Origin: an uncultured Enterobacterales bacterium
GTDB lineage: Bacteria; Pseudomonadota; Gammaproteobacteria; Enterobacterales; Enterobacteriaceae
Length of the DNA: 46,065 nucleotides
Reading direction: 5' to 3'
Assembly: GCA_946478305.1 (NCBI GenBank)
Contig: CAMLBO010000031.1
Span: forward strand, 1-46,065
Under the pieces are notes generated by a model, which worked only from the letters and a program-made list of their open reading frames with translations, did no database searches and was not told where the DNA came from. Shown here one piece after another: positions 25,597-36,320 of this stretch. The translations under genes and the position numbers were made by a program. How positions within the stretch are numbered: position 1 is the first letter of the stretch; the number at the start of each line of letters is the position of its first letter.

Positions 25597-27844
25597 TTGC
25601 CAAGCTGCCTGTACGGCAGTGAACGAAGCCGCGCATCGGCGTATAAGTTGCCGACATTTCTAAGCTGCCTGTACGGCAGTGAACCGGTGCTTTGGGGTTA
25701 TCTGCTATTGCTGCGTTTTCTAAGCTGCCTGTACGGCAGTGAACTGCCTGCGCTGCCGCCCACGGCAGCCAGCACATTTCTAAGCTGCCTGTACGGCAGT
25801 GAACGACAAGCAAACGGAGGCGTCTTATCGTTCCCATTTCTAAGCTGCCTGTACGGCAGTGAACCAGGCGTTGCATTTCCCAGCTGTATGCGCCTTTTTC
25901 TAAGCTGCCTGTACGGCAGTGAACGCTGATAACTCCGACCTGAACGCCCGCATTGATTTCTAAGCTGCCTGTACGGCAGTGAACACTTGGGAATTCCAGT
26001 CACAAGGTCAAAAGATTTTCTAAGCTGCCTGTACGGCAGTGAACATGGTTTCTACCTCTAGTGTCTTGGTTTCTGTTTTCTAAGCTGCCTGTACGGCAGT
26101 GAACCTAAAAATGCATCTTCTTTTTCCTGATAGTCATTTCTAAGCTGCCTGTACGGCAGTGAACAGCCAGATGGAAGCCAGCTATCTGGCGCCATATTTC
26201 TAAGCTGCCTGTACGGCAGTGAACTTCCAGTGAAAAGTAAATACCGAAGTTTTCCCTTTCTAAGCTGCCTGTACGGCAGTGAACAAACCATTACAAGCAA
26301 CGTGATAGCTACTGTGTTTCTAAGCTGCCTGTACGGCAGTGAACTATCCACCGCGGCCACTCTCCGCTTTGCTGACTTTCTAAGCTGCCTGTACGGCAGT
26401 GAACAATTTTTTGCAAGGACTCCCTACCAGCGAGACTTTCTAAGCTGCCTGTACGGCAGTGAACTGCATCACTTCGCCATCTGCGCCGACAGTCATTTTC
26501 TAAGCTGCCTGTACGGCAGTGAACCAGGCGCTGCTGGATGCTGACAAATGGTGTCGTTTCTAAGCTGCCTGTACGGTAGTGAACTTGTGGATTTTGATTT
26601 GAGCACAACGCGCTCATTTCTAAGCTGCCTGTACGGCAGTGAACCCTAATTACTGACCATATGGGAAGCTGGCTTTTTTCTAAGCTGCCTGTACGGCAGT
26701 GAACCAGGTTGGCACCGCGCAGGCCGGCACCGCTCATTTCTAAGCTGCCTGTACGGCAGTGAACTCTTTCGTCTCCGCAGGAACGCTACTCTGCACTTTC
26801 TAAGCTGCCTGTACGGCAGTGAACGAGCTCTGCAAGCGTCAAGTCAATCGGAGATATTTCTAAGCTGCCTGTACGGCAGTGAACGCAGCAATCGAGGCCG
26901 CTGGCGGCATCGCGAATTTCTAAGCTGCCTGTACGGCAGTGAACGAGTCTGGACACGTTATTTGCTGTGCGTTTGGTTTCTAAGCTGCCTGTACGGCAGT
27001 GAACAAGAACTGATAGAGGAGGCCATGCGACATAATTTTCTAAGCTGCCTGTACGGCAGTGAACCTTGTCCTCTCCCTCATGCTCTGTGAAATCACTTTC
27101 TAAGCTGCCTGTACGGCAGTGAACATGACTGCATCGGTGACGTCTTTACGGGATTTTTTCTAAGCTGCCTGTACGGCAGTGAACGCTTGCCAGTGCCGGT
27201 GTTATCCAGTCGCAGATTTCTAAGCTGCCTGTACGGCAGTGAACTAGCCGTACCGTCACCTATCGGGTTCCCGGTTTTTCTAAGCTGCCTGTACGGCAGT
27301 GAACAGGGCCATCTACGACGCAGGATATCGCAAAATTTTCTAAGCTGCCTGTACGGCAGTGAACAAGGTGACAGCATGCACCCGCGCATTCAGTCTTTTC
27401 TAAGCTGCCTGTACGGCAGTGAACGATCTCCGGCATGACGTGTAGCGTTGTCAGTTTTTCTAAGCTGCCTGTACGGCAGTGAACGCGCTTTTGTGGGGGC
27501 TTTGGTTGGTTTTGTCTTTCTAAGCTGCCTGTACGGCAGTGAACTATGCTGCCACCGCTCACCGTTCACCATCACTTTTCTAAGCTGCCTGTACGGCAGT
27601 GAACGCAATGGATGCTTGCTGTTGAAGACGTTTTTATTTCTAAGCTGCCTGTACGGCAGTGAACATGCCTTCTTGAATTTGTTCTTGTGTTAATACTTTC
27701 TAAGCTGCCTGTACGGCAGTGAACTTTACCTCCGGCAACATTTTCAGGATCGACACTTTCTAAGCTGCCTGTACGGCAGTGAACTACCAGCCCTTCCTTA
27801 CCATCAGGAAGAATCCTTTCTAAGCTGCCTGTACGGCAGTGAAC
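25597..27844 (-). CRISPR. Type I-F CRISPR array 1 (38 repeats, 37 spacers)
   Basis: A 28-bp repeat recurs every 60 bp with 32-bp spacers. On the plus strand it begins TTTCTAAGCTGCC and ends TACGGCAGTGAAC. On the transcribed minus strand it starts GTTCACTGCC and can form the Cas6f hairpin CTGCC-GTACA-GGCAG before the CTTAGAAA handle. The first plus-strand repeat (25597-25624) is degenerate, with two changes (TTGCCAAG). The one at 26557-26584 has a single change (GGTAGT). The other 36 are identical. The degenerate end marks the trailer, so the leader and newest spacers lie at the 27844 side, next to cas6f. Orientation follows from the repeat, the decayed end and the leader. Confidence 0.98.
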
Positions 27845-27973
27845 AGTTGAGAAAAGCGGTTATTCTTTTTAGAAACAACCGCTTTGGCTTTATTTTGTCT
27901 TTTACCCCTTTTTTAATCTCTTAACCTCCTCTCTCTTAGTATCAATGAGTTAGCAAACAGTGAAAAAAAAGGG
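27845..27973 (-). promoter_or_regulatory. Leader of CRISPR array 1
   Basis: This AT-rich stretch lies between the leader-end repeat and the cas6f stop. It begins gttgagaaaagcg like the array 2 leader (gttgaaaaatacg) and shares with it CCCTTTTTT, the IHF site and an A-rich tract. It also has a private 9-bp inverted repeat, AAAGCGGTT (27853-27861) with AACCGCTTT (27877-27885). It would hold the array promoter and the integration signals for new spacers. Confidence 0.8.
27940..27952. promoter_or_regulatory. IHF site in leader of array 1
   Basis: TATCAATGAGTTA is a full match to the IHF consensus WATCAANNNNTTR. It starts 96 bp from the last base of the leader-end repeat. The same 13-mer occurs at the same distance (95 bp) in array 2. 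IHF bending of leaders is known to guide spacer integration in type I systems, including I-F. Confidence 0.7.
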
Positions 27974-28528
27974 TCAAAACCAGGGCACTGTCGTTGAGGC
28001 ACTTAACCCGTAGCTGCCGAAACTCCCTGCCGTGGGTGAGTCACGTAATTCGCCCTGCCGGATAAATAACCGGAAACTCTCGCCGGTTGATAGGCTCTTA
28101 ACAGGGATAAACGGCAGGTTACAGCTCTTTTCCTGGCCGTCCGGGATGCGTTCCAGCGCCTGTTCTTCGGTCAACCAGCCTTTTTTAACTGACCGCCGCC
28201 GCAGTCTTTCAGCATTACTTTTTATCTGAACCCGGCTGACGGTGCGGTATTTTGCGCCGGACGGCACCGCTTTAATCTCGCTGGATTCGATATGGTCGTT
28301 GACGCCTTTACGCCACGGATGCTGATTCAACGCTGCCAGCGCCTCTGCGGCACCATGCAGACGCAGCGTATCACCGGGCGTTTTCCCCGCACGCGGGAAA
28401 CTCACCCCTATGAGACCTGCGGCATGTTGGCCGAGCGCTCGGTGCAATTTGGCAAACAGTGCGGCCATCAGTAGCTCAGTACCAAACTCTGGATCGGGTA
28501 AAAGGCGGATATCCTGGTAACTTTCCAT
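27974..28528 (-). CDS. cas6f: CRISPR endoribonuclease Cas6f (Csy4)
   Basis: Cas6f cuts the pre-crRNA at the 3' foot of the repeat hairpin and stays bound to the crRNA 3' end. The protein has 184 aa, and the catalytic histidine sits at position 29 (FAKLHRAL), the same number as in Pseudomonas Csy4. An Arg-rich helix (SNAERLRRRSVKKGWL, about residues 104-119) suits binding to the hairpin major groove. The C-terminus GSFGSYGLS is typical. It is the last cas gene, 9 bp behind cas7f, and its stop borders the array 1 leader. Confidence 0.96.
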   Translation of the reverse strand: MESYQDIRLLPDPEFGTELLMAALFAKLHRALGQHAAGLIGVSFPRAGKTPGDTLRLHGAAEALAALNQHPWRKGVNDHIESSEIKAVPSGAKYRTVSRVQIKSNAERLRRRSVKKGWLTEEQALERIPDGQEKSCNLPFIPVKSLSTGESFRLFIRQGELRDSPTAGSFGSYGLSASTTVPWF

Positions 28529-28537
28529 GAAATCCCC

Positions 28538-29563
28538 TTATTCGCTCTTCTCACCGAAGACGCCGCCGCGGATCAAAATCGCCATCACGTAATGTTGTTG
28601 CTCTGCATCAGGCTCTTTGTCTTTGGTGACCCAGTTATCCAGCAGGGTGTAAAAATCCATTTTGTCTTTTGGCTGACGGTAGGCTTTACCTTTACTGGTG
28701 ACTGAGCCGTAAGGTTCGACGGCAATCGGTCCAAGCTCCAGTTGAGTCGCCTGCGGATACCAGTCATCGATGGTGCGCAGAGCATTACCGACTTTTTGTG
28801 AGTGCAACGCGGCGACACCGCCAACCTGATAAAGGATCTTGCTTTTTTTGCTGTCGCGGCTGGTATCCAGCACCAGTTCCTGTGAAGGGAAAACTTCCTG
28901 CCCTGCGCCCAATCTGACGAAGGCTTCAACACTCAGCAGTACGGATGCCTTACCGCTCAACCCTTCTTCAACCACTGCCGCCAGTTTAGACAGATCGCCG
29001 GATGGCTTACTGAAACTGCGCAGGTTTAAGGCGTCGGCCTCAAATTTCCAGCAGTCATTGTTATGAGTGACATGAACGGCGATGCCCTCTGCCCCCACGC
29101 GGTTACGCCATAAAAAGCGCCCATTCGCCAGATTTTCTGCGTAACGCGCGGCAAGTGTGCCAAAGCCGTGTTTGGCGCGGTAACCTTCGATAACATCGGC
29201 CAGCGCGGCCTGATAATCCTGATCGTTACATACCGATGGTGTGGAAAGATTGCCCAGCACGCGCAGAGAAAATTTGAGTTTTAGCGTATCGGCGTCAAAT
29301 GGCAATGCGGCAACATCCACGCGTTGCAGGTTAGGTTTTTGGATCTCGGCATCAACTTTCAACGGGTCACTGGCCAGCCCGGCTTTCATACGGTTGGAGA
29401 TGGTGCCACGTACCGCTTTTTCTTTGACTTCAATCGGCTGCCAACTAACCAAATCCAATTTATTATCTTTTGGCCAGTTTCCGGCAAACATCAACGCATC
29501 GGAGTTAGCCAGCTTGCGTTCAAAAGCCAAAACAGAGGCAGTTTTTACGGTAGTTTTAGTCAT
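28538..29563 (-). CDS. cas7f: Type I-F Cascade backbone protein Cas7f (Csy3)
   Basis: Cas7f forms the six-subunit helical backbone along the crRNA spacer. The 341 aa match the family length (about 342). The N-terminus [20 protein letters not shown] and the block [20 protein letters not shown] are typical of Csy3. It follows cas5f by 26 bp with AAGGAAAG before the ATG, a good ribosome site fitting its high stoichiometry. Confidence 0.95.
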   Translation of the reverse strand: MTKTTVKTASVLAFERKLANSDALMFAGNWPKDNKLDLVSWQPIEVKEKAVRGTISNRMKAGLASDPLKVDAEIQKPNLQRVDVAALPFDADTLKLKFSLRVLGNLSTPSVCNDQDYQAALADVIEGYRAKHGFGTLAARYAENLANGRFLWRNRVGAEGIAVHVTHNNDCWKFEADALNLRSFSKPSGDLSKLAAVVEEGLSGKASVLLSVEAFVRLGAGQEVFPSQELVLDTSRDSKKSKILYQVGGVAALHSQKVGNALRTIDDWYPQATQLELGPIAVEPYGSVTSKGKAYRQPKDKMDFYTLLDNWVTKDKEPDAEQQHYVMAILIRGGVFGEKSE

Positions 29564-29589
29564 TGTGCTTTCCTTGTTATCAATGTTTG

Positions 29590-30555
29590 TTAGTCCAGAT
29601 ACGGAGTCAGGTCAGGTTCTTCGATTTCTTCAGCGTGACGGCACAGGTATTGACCGTCCTGATGCTGGTAACGCCAGAACAACTGGTGAATGTCTTTAAC
29701 GCGGTGTGGGCTGCGCCACTCGCCAACGCCATAGACCGATTCAACAAAGCAGAATGGCAACGTCGGGTCGCGGGCTTTGTCCACCTCACCCGGTGAATAG
29801 GTCGGCGAGATGGCACCGTAACCGGTCACCAGCGGCACCAGATAACCCCGCTCAGGTTTTGCAACCACGCTCCAGGTTGCGGCATCCCCCGGTTGGGGCT
29901 GACGGCTTTCATCAACCGGTGCGGCCTGCATTTTCAGCGTAGAGAAGTCCAACCATGCATCGATCATTTCAGCGTCAGGATTTTGCTGCAGGCGTTGCTC
30001 CCAATGGGCAGCCAGATAATCACTACGATCCACCAGCGCAAAGCCCGGCAGCGCGCGGTACATCTCCTTTCGGGTTAACGCGGCGAGCCCCGTTTCGTTT
30101 TCAGGCAGCGCCAAAATGCGCGGCAGTTCAGCGGAAACAATGGTGCCTCCCGCCAGACGCTGAGTTGGATATAGACTTTGCAGTAAAATCTCCAATTCGC
30201 GCGCGCCGGCATCACCGTTGGCAATCACTCCCTGGCATTCAATAAACAGCGTCACCGTCATATGCATCCGACCCTCTTCATTGAAGGCGGCGGTTTTGGC
30301 TTCTTTGGTCAAGGGGTTACGCGTCAGGGCAAAAGAGTAATCACTCCATTGGGATGCTCGATAGGCCTGGATTTGATGCTGATGGCACACCACGCCGCAG
30401 CCGGTAAACGTCAGTCCATGTTCCGGCTGGATCTTGCGAGATAAAGCGTGAGTAAAACCGAGAAAGTGGCTGATGGCAGGAAAGCCGTAGGTCAGGCCCG
30501 ATATGGCATTGGCGTTTTCGACTCTCACCCGAGGGATCACGATTAAGTAGCTCAT
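29590..30555 (-). CDS. cas5f: Type I-F Cascade subunit Cas5f (Csy2)
   Basis: Cas5f binds the crRNA 5' handle and joins Cas8f at the foot of the complex. The start [21 protein letters not shown] leads into [15 protein letters not shown], which is characteristic of Csy2, and the later [15 protein letters not shown] also fits. The 321 aa are near the family norm (about 327). Its ATG overlaps the cas8f stop by 4 bp, indicating coupled synthesis of the Cas5f-Cas8f pair. Confidence 0.94.
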   Translation of the reverse strand: MSYLIVIPRVRVENANAISGLTYGFPAISHFLGFTHALSRKIQPEHGLTFTGCGVVCHQHQIQAYRASQWSDYSFALTRNPLTKEAKTAAFNEEGRMHMTVTLFIECQGVIANGDAGARELEILLQSLYPTQRLAGGTIVSAELPRILALPENETGLAALTRKEMYRALPGFALVDRSDYLAAHWEQRLQQNPDAEMIDAWLDFSTLKMQAAPVDESRQPQPGDAATWSVVAKPERGYLVPLVTGYGAISPTYSPGEVDKARDPTLPFCFVESVYGVGEWRSPHRVKDIHQLFWRYQHQDGQYLCRHAEEIEEPDLTPYLD

Positions 30556-31901
30556 GGTGTCACCTCCTGACGGCAGGCATCAAATTCGAATAGCCGACGG
30601 CGTAAAAGTGCAGAGGCCAGCTCCCTGATTTCCACCTCGCCCAGATTGAGTTTCTCATCCCGATTCAAACGTGTGTGCAGCCAGTGTCCGAAATCACTGG
30701 CGATCTCTTTTTGCCAACTGTCCGTATCCTCACGCAGAAGTTTGAATTGTCTGTCATGCTCTTGACGCAGCGGCTCCAGCCACAGTTGCTGTGAAACTTT
30801 CAACTGACACTCTGGCCGGGTGGTCCATCCTCGTTGACCCGTCAAGTTTTGTATTTCAGCGGCATAGCTAAAAACGATGCCAATGATGTCATCTACCAGC
30901 TCAGCGCGTTTCTGGCGGATCAGCATCGTATTTTCCTGCTTTGCAACGCTTCCCAGATACTGGCGCAGCTGCCAAATACTGCCGCTAGCCAGCCGGCCTA
31001 AGGTAGAACCAAAAATTGTTTTCTGTTCAACCGGCGGTTTAAGAGTGGATTGCCATTCAGGCGGCGCGCAGCGCAAGAGGTAGGATTTGCCACCACGTGC
31101 ACTGTTCAGGTAAGAGATATTTTGTGGCTTAGTACCACCAACCCCCTGAACGGCGACATCGGCGAATATTTGCAGAGTCTCCGGCGACCATTGCTGCTCA
31201 CGGCGTGCTTTGCGGGTATCAACAGAGGTTTCACTGTAGCGCGACGTATTGATGCGCTGATGTAACGCATGGGCCAGAGAAGAGGAGTAAAGCGGGCTGA
31301 GCAGGTGGTATTCAGCATTATAGCCAACCGGGAAGTAGACTTGTTTCGCCAGCTTATGCGAGCTGAGGCTTTTGTCGGACAGTGCCTGCGTAAAGCCGCT
31401 CACCCACTCGGCAAGCTGCTGGTCATTTTCTGACAGCGTTTTCAAGGCAGCATGATCCCCGCGTTGCAAGCTGGCCAGCAATGAATCTCCTTCGTGCTCC
31501 GTTTGCAGCAGCTTCGCTACATCCAGAGCCGCCGAGTTTCCTACGGCATCAACAGCGGGTATTTTTAGTGACGATGTCGACAAATAACCGGCCTGAGGAT
31601 GTTCAGCAGTACTGTAAATGCTGCTGCCTTTGGCATCGCCATGAAAATACTTGATCGCGTGCGTTACCAGGCTGATTTGCCCCGCGCGCGCGGCGGCATC
31701 GGTCAGCCAGGCGCGAACGTCGTACTTTTTCTCGATGTCCCGACGTTGTTCAAGCAACTGTTGCTGTAGTGCGGCCCTTACCTCTGGTTCAGAGACTTCA
31801 GCCAGTTTTTTTTCTGCGTCTTTGTCGTGGGCTTCAAGCTTAGGTTGCTTGCGGCCCTCAATATAATCATTGATAAAATGGCTTAATCCGTTTCTTTCCA
31901 T
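30552..31901 (-). CDS. cas8f: Type I-F Cascade large subunit Cas8f (Csy1)
   Basis: Cas8f recognises the GG/CC protospacer-adjacent motif and recruits Cas2-3. The frame is open up to an ATG at 31946 inside cas2-3. The start at 31901 ([20 protein letters not shown]) has AAGAGGCG just upstream, lies 28 bp behind the cas2-3 stop and gives 449 aa, close to the usual 430-440. [18 protein letters not shown] in the centre is typical of Csy1. The charged region around residues 25-60 is likely helical. Confidence 0.92.
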   Translation of the reverse strand: MERNGLSHFINDYIEGRKQPKLEAHDKDAEKKLAEVSEPEVRAALQQQLLEQRRDIEKKYDVRAWLTDAAARAGQISLVTHAIKYFHGDAKGSSIYSTAEHPQAGYLSTSSLKIPAVDAVGNSAALDVAKLLQTEHEGDSLLASLQRGDHAALKTLSENDQQLAEWVSGFTQALSDKSLSSHKLAKQVYFPVGYNAEYHLLSPLYSSSLAHALHQRINTSRYSETSVDTRKARREQQWSPETLQIFADVAVQGVGGTKPQNISYLNSARGGKSYLLRCAPPEWQSTLKPPVEQKTIFGSTLGRLASGSIWQLRQYLGSVAKQENTMLIRQKRAELVDDIIGIVFSYAAEIQNLTGQRGWTTRPECQLKVSQQLWLEPLRQEHDRQFKLLREDTDSWQKEIASDFGHWLHTRLNRDEKLNLGEVEIRELASALLRRRLFEFDACRQEVTP

Positions 31902-31929
31902 ATCGCCTCTTTTTCTGTGTGATCCTTTA

Positions 31930-34900
31930 TTAATCCCTTTCGCCAAACACCCCTAACAACGGGTGCCAGCGCCATATTTTTCTTTCATCGGCCGTCAGCC
32001 GAATTTCACCGAAGGTCGCGCTGATTCGCGGTAATTCCCATTCCATTTCATCGGCCAGTTGCTGATAAATTTTGCCGTAGTCCATGTCAATCCAGGCACT
32101 GACGCCGGGCACCATTTCCTGAGTGATCGGTTTGAACCCACCGCTGTCTTTCCAGCCTTCAATGCCATCGTCGGGTTTACGAAAGAGCGGCTCGTCGCCC
32201 TCTTCGGCGATCCACAAATTGTGTTGTTCGTCGGGTGCTGACTGACGAAACGGCGTTTTGCGCTGAAGCTCTCCGCACCAGCTCACCGGATGCCGCCACC
32301 ACTGCGCCGCGCACTCTTTGTTCGCGGGGCTCCCCTGTAATTCGAGCTGCAAGCGATGGTGCTCAAGATCTACCAGGTTGTCTTTCGGCGTTTTAGGAAT
32401 GCGTTCCTGAATGCGTGGAATGGCTGTGATGACTTGATATTGCTGCGGGTCAATGAGCTGGTGTAAATCATGGCTGGAAAACAGATTGGCGAGCGTTTCA
32501 AAGCCCGGTTTGCAATACGCAGGCGTGGAAGGAGCGCTTTGTCTCAAGGCCTTCACGTTTTTATGCAAAATATGCATATTGGGTTGCGCAGGGCATTGCT
32601 GCCGATGACGCTGAAGGCGACCAGCCAGTTGGATCAGTGAACGCATTGAGCTCGGCTCGGCAATCATCCAGTCATAATCATGGTCGCGCCCGACCTCTGC
32701 CACGGAAGTCGCCAGCACCACAAAGATGTGATGTTTTTCCGGGTAACGTTCTAACGCATTCCGCACTTCATCCACCTGCCACAGCGCGTCGGGGTCATAG
32801 CGGGTTAAGGTGACATCCAGCCGTTTCTCGATATGTGAACGCATCGCCAGCGGATGGCGGCTGTGATAAATGCAGTAGTGAAAGCGGGTATCCGCGGACG
32901 GGCATGTGTTGAGCAACCGTCTGGCGACCGCCACCAGCGGGTCAATATTTGCCATTCTGACAACGCCCACCGAGGCGGTTTTGCCCGTGGAATGTTGCTG
33001 ATGGTGCAACTGATGCAAGCTTTCAATCGATTTGATAATCCGCCCAGCCACCGCATCATGTACATGGGGTTCACTGATACTGGCGGGGATAACTTCAACC
33101 AGCAGAGCTTTGCGCAATGCCTCGCCCTGCCGTAATTTTGCCACGCGCTTCTCCACAAATTCGGCCTGTGCCGTATGAAACGAACTTCCAGCAGCGTGAT
33201 CGCTTTGCGCAATGCCGTGTTCGTCAAACCAGGCGCAGGGAACGTTCAGCGGTAAATTTGGCTGTCCGCAAGCCCGCTGATATTCATGACGCCCGGCACG
33301 ATAAGCATTAAACAGTGCCAACACCAGTGCGGGGGCCAGCGTGGCAGAAGAGAGGAGTACTCGTGACCCTAGCATTCCCGCCCAATTGACCAAACGGCAT
33401 AGCGCAGGAAGATCTGCGAGATCAAAGTCATCAGGTTCATCCAGCACCAGATCCGACGTCAGCAAACGCAGCATGGGGGCTATCTGTTTACCGCCACGCA
33501 GGCTTTCACAGGCCGGAATGAGATGGTCAATCGTGGTGACTAATACCGGCGCGCTGAGCAACTTATGCAGCGTTGGCGTCTGTTTCAACCACTGGCTGAG
33601 GCGGCCATCATCCAGACTGCCGTCGTAACGCACATATTGATGCTCAGCAAACAGCTCGTCAGAGGACTGGCTGCCGGTTTCCTGTTTGTCCGCTTTATCG
33701 TGGTCGAGTTGGTGAAGTTGTTGTACCGCTTGTGAGCCAATCATCACGGCCAGATCTTCGACATCCAGATGAAGTTTCTCGCCCAGTGCATCGCCTGTTT
33801 GCAAGGTCAGGGTGCGCAAACCGAGAGCAATGGAGAAACGGCAGCCGCGCTTTTCATCTGCCAGACCGTACATGATACGCGCATTGGCCAGGGTCTTACC
33901 GCACCCGGTCGAGGCCATATTGACACCAAAGAATCCGTGTTTTTCAGCGCGTTCCCGTACAGAGCAGGCCAGATCATAAGCTTTGTCCTGCCAGCGAAAC
34001 TTCTCCTGCACAGTCCGTTTTTTAAAGCCTTTATGCCGCGCAATAGCCGGAAGTGAATCCCGTAAATTCGGCAGGCTACGCCCCAGCAGATAAGCGTTCT
34101 GGCTAACGCCGATATTATGTTCATCGAGTCGCTGTTTCAGTATGCGGGTCTTACGATCCGTATTGGCCCACACAAGATATTGGGGATCCTGCCAACCTGA
34201 AGTCGCTTGCGACGAGGAGTAGTGATGGTCAGCCAGCATCAATACAAGGCGCGCCATATGGCAGGTAAAACGCTCATCAAGGTTAATTTTCAGCAGAGCT
34301 GGTAGTTGCAGCGCCCGCCCGGCAAACTTGTGGGCCTTCCCCCGCCATGTGGCACTGCGCAAGGGTGTTCCTTGCGGAAATTGCCAGGCGGCTTGTTGTT
34401 CCTTTTCCGTCCATGGCGCATCGTCGTTGGTCGAATTCCAGCAAGGAGAAAATTGCGAAGTCAGCCACTGGTCGATATCACCAGATTGTGGGGGATTCTT
34501 ATAGGTATCCGTCACCGAAGGATAAACCGGTAAGCGGTGGTGGGAGACAATCAGCCAGGCGACAATTCGCGCTGCCGGTGGCAGAGAGGCGAAAGGACTT
34601 TGTGAACCTGTGACCGGATCACGGCTAAGGCACGCCAGCACCCCGTCTTCGCTGTCGGTGCTGATGGTACTCAATTCAGTCAACCATTGTTTATCGCTAC
34701 CTCCTCCCACAAACGCCTGAAACAACCGCAACGAAAGCCATTCATGCCGATAGGGTTCGAACCCTTTTCCCTTGCCCTTTAATTTATTTTGAAATAATTG
34801 GCTGGCTTTGCCGAAATCATGAAACAGGCCCGCAATCGCAGCGAGGAGGCTAACCGCTTGGATACTATTCCACTGATTTTCACTGTCAGATTTCAATATA

Positions 34901-35187
34901 TCTCTTTGCGTGGTATTCGTCGGCACGGAGCCTTTATCATTAAATTTTTGTATATTTCCAACAACCCATATTACTTCAGTCTGATTATTTGATTTAATCC
35001 AGTGGCATGCCACTGCAGTATTTCGGCGCGCTGTTCTCTTTAATAATCGCCTTAATGTATTGAGACCTTGCAGGGTTATTGCCGTCTGCCAGGTTCGTTC
35101 CCCTTTTCTTTCGGCAAACTGATCAATAATACGGCGCGTCTCCACCAGCGCTTTTTTATTGCATTGCGATATCAGTACAATATTCAT
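31930..35187 (-). CDS. cas3f: Cas2-Cas3 fusion nuclease-helicase (type I-F)
   Basis: This 1085-aa protein is the I-F hallmark fusion. An N-terminal Cas2 domain (residues 1 to about 95) is followed by an HD nuclease (LFHDFGKASQ, His123-Asp124; YRHEWLS). An SF2 helicase then has Walker A ASTGCGKT (Lys431), motif II LVLDEPDD near residue 582 and the late ATSVAEVGRDHDYD and QLAGRLQRHR. It degrades target DNA after Cascade binding and, through Cas2, takes part in spacer acquisition with Cas1. It starts in a 4-bp overlap with cas1. Confidence 0.96.
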   Translation of the reverse strand: MNIVLISQCNKKALVETRRIIDQFAERKGERTWQTAITLQGLNTLRRLLKRTARRNTAVACHWIKSNNQTEVIWVVGNIQKFNDKGSVPTNTTQRDILKSDSENQWNSIQAVSLLAAIAGLFHDFGKASQLFQNKLKGKGKGFEPYRHEWLSLRLFQAFVGGGSDKQWLTELSTISTDSEDGVLACLSRDPVTGSQSPFASLPPAARIVAWLIVSHHRLPVYPSVTDTYKNPPQSGDIDQWLTSQFSPCWNSTNDDAPWTEKEQQAAWQFPQGTPLRSATWRGKAHKFAGRALQLPALLKINLDERFTCHMARLVLMLADHHYSSSQATSGWQDPQYLVWANTDRKTRILKQRLDEHNIGVSQNAYLLGRSLPNLRDSLPAIARHKGFKKRTVQEKFRWQDKAYDLACSVRERAEKHGFFGVNMASTGCGKTLANARIMYGLADEKRGCRFSIALGLRTLTLQTGDALGEKLHLDVEDLAVMIGSQAVQQLHQLDHDKADKQETGSQSSDELFAEHQYVRYDGSLDDGRLSQWLKQTPTLHKLLSAPVLVTTIDHLIPACESLRGGKQIAPMLRLLTSDLVLDEPDDFDLADLPALCRLVNWAGMLGSRVLLSSATLAPALVLALFNAYRAGRHEYQRACGQPNLPLNVPCAWFDEHGIAQSDHAAGSSFHTAQAEFVEKRVAKLRQGEALRKALLVEVIPASISEPHVHDAVAGRIIKSIESLHQLHHQQHSTGKTASVGVVRMANIDPLVAVARRLLNTCPSADTRFHYCIYHSRHPLAMRSHIEKRLDVTLTRYDPDALWQVDEVRNALERYPEKHHIFVVLATSVAEVGRDHDYDWMIAEPSSMRSLIQLAGRLQRHRQQCPAQPNMHILHKNVKALRQSAPSTPAYCKPGFETLANLFSSHDLHQLIDPQQYQVITAIPRIQERIPKTPKDNLVDLEHHRLQLELQGSPANKECAAQWWRHPVSWCGELQRKTPFRQSAPDEQHNLWIAEEGDEPLFRKPDDGIEGWKDSGGFKPITQEMVPGVSAWIDMDYGKIYQQLADEMEWELPRISATFGEIRLTADERKIWRWHPLLGVFGERD

Positions 35188-36164
35188 TTACTGACCTGAC
35201 TCAGTTGTTGCGCGATGTTTTGCAGTGAATCAATCATCACATCAAGCGCTTCTGCCCGCTGAAAATTGCGCAGGCAACGCTGGCGAAACTCCTGCTCATC
35301 TTCACCATTCATGGCTGCAATAAACGCCTGCGGAAGAATTAAGGCATCCTTGATGAGGTCGGCAACATCAAAAACCAGCCCGCCACGCCGGGTTTTTCCA
35401 TGCATCACGGCTAAGCCATGCGGTAAACCAATCACCCATACGGCAGTCGCTGCCAGGCCATAAGCCAGATAGTTACCGTGGTCGAGGAACCTGTTAGCGA
35501 GATCAACACCGCCACCCCGTTTTGCCCGGGTGAAATCGCCATAACCCACAGCCTGTGCGGCTTGTTTATAAAGGCTTTTCGTCAATACCGCTTCCTGCGC
35601 CATTAGGTCATTGACTGACGCACATTGCGGCAAGCTGAGTTCAAAACGCGCTAACACAGATTCAAGCTGCGAATGATTAAATAAGAACCCGCCTTCACGC
35701 TCCATCGAAGGCCCTGACCAGTGCTTACGAATTTGTTGAATGCGAACCTGCTGAAACGCCACCGCAGCGGCAAGCCTTTTCTGTTCGTCAAACCAGAAAC
35801 TGACCCAATGTTGCAGATACTCTGTAGGGCGGTATTCGCTTTGTGAGGTGAGCCATGAGACGTTAACTTCAACCTCGTTCGCCGCAAATAACGGCGTACC
35901 GCCTCCCCCGCAAAAACCGACTAATACGCCTGCCCGGGCAAATTCACGCATAGCAGCCTGAGTGACTGATGTGCCGGTCCCAAGCATAACGACCGTAGTA
36001 TTCGCAATGGGGATATTCCAATAAAGAGACTGTTTTCCCTCTTCCGTCACGTATTCCACACGGCCGCCGCTCACTAATACACGGCAATATTGCAGATAAT
36101 AAATATTGGATCGTTTGGAATGAAGAATGGTTTTTAGCTCACTGGGCGTCAATGCGTCAGTCAT
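35184..36164 (-). CDS. cas1: CRISPR integrase Cas1 (type I-F)
   Basis: Cas1 integrates new spacers at the leader end of the arrays, in a complex with the Cas2 part of Cas2-3. It has 326 aa with N-terminal beta domain features (LHSKRSNIYYLQYCRVLVSGGRVEYV) and catalytic-region blocks MAQEAVLTKSLYKQAA, GLPHGLAVMHGKTRRGG and FDVADLIKDALILP, which carry the metal-binding Glu, His and Asp. AAAGG precedes the ATG. It is the first cas gene and lies just behind the trailer of array 2. Confidence 0.96.
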   Translation of the reverse strand: MTDALTPSELKTILHSKRSNIYYLQYCRVLVSGGRVEYVTEEGKQSLYWNIPIANTTVVMLGTGTSVTQAAMREFARAGVLVGFCGGGGTPLFAANEVEVNVSWLTSQSEYRPTEYLQHWVSFWFDEQKRLAAAVAFQQVRIQQIRKHWSGPSMEREGGFLFNHSQLESVLARFELSLPQCASVNDLMAQEAVLTKSLYKQAAQAVGYGDFTRAKRGGGVDLANRFLDHGNYLAYGLAATAVWVIGLPHGLAVMHGKTRRGGLVFDVADLIKDALILPQAFIAAMNGEDEQEFRQRCLRNFQRAEALDVMIDSLQNIAQQLSQVSK

Positions 36165-36320
36165 TCCTTTACACCTTTTAAAAGCTTTCAGAAAAAGTCA
36201 CCCATAAAATAACTCTTTCTGTTTTGGCAGCAATCGTTATTTTATATTTACAGGATCTTAAATAGTGTCACTTCATACAGCACGGAGCATGTACGGATTG
36301 TGTTCTTACCACTCTGTCCA
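36165..36320 (-). promoter_or_regulatory. cas operon promoter region and array 2 trailer
   Basis: These 156 bp separate cas1 from the trailer end of array 2. On the minus strand TATAAAAT occurs about 70-80 bp before the cas1 start, with GTGACA 19 bp upstream as a weak -35; this is a possible cas promoter. Positions 36261-36288, in exact 60-bp phase with the array, match the repeat at nine of its last thirteen bases and may be a decayed terminal repeat. Confidence 0.45.

Noticed and set aside
25553-27693. Open frames of 70-110 codons inside CRISPR array 1, with repeated FLSCLYGSE or VHCRTGSLE peptides
   Set aside because: They are the CRISPR repeat read in different frames; the 60-bp period is a multiple of three, so frames stay open by chance.
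28585-28932. 115-codon frame overlapping cas7f
   Set aside because: It is another frame within a conserved cas gene and has no features of its own.
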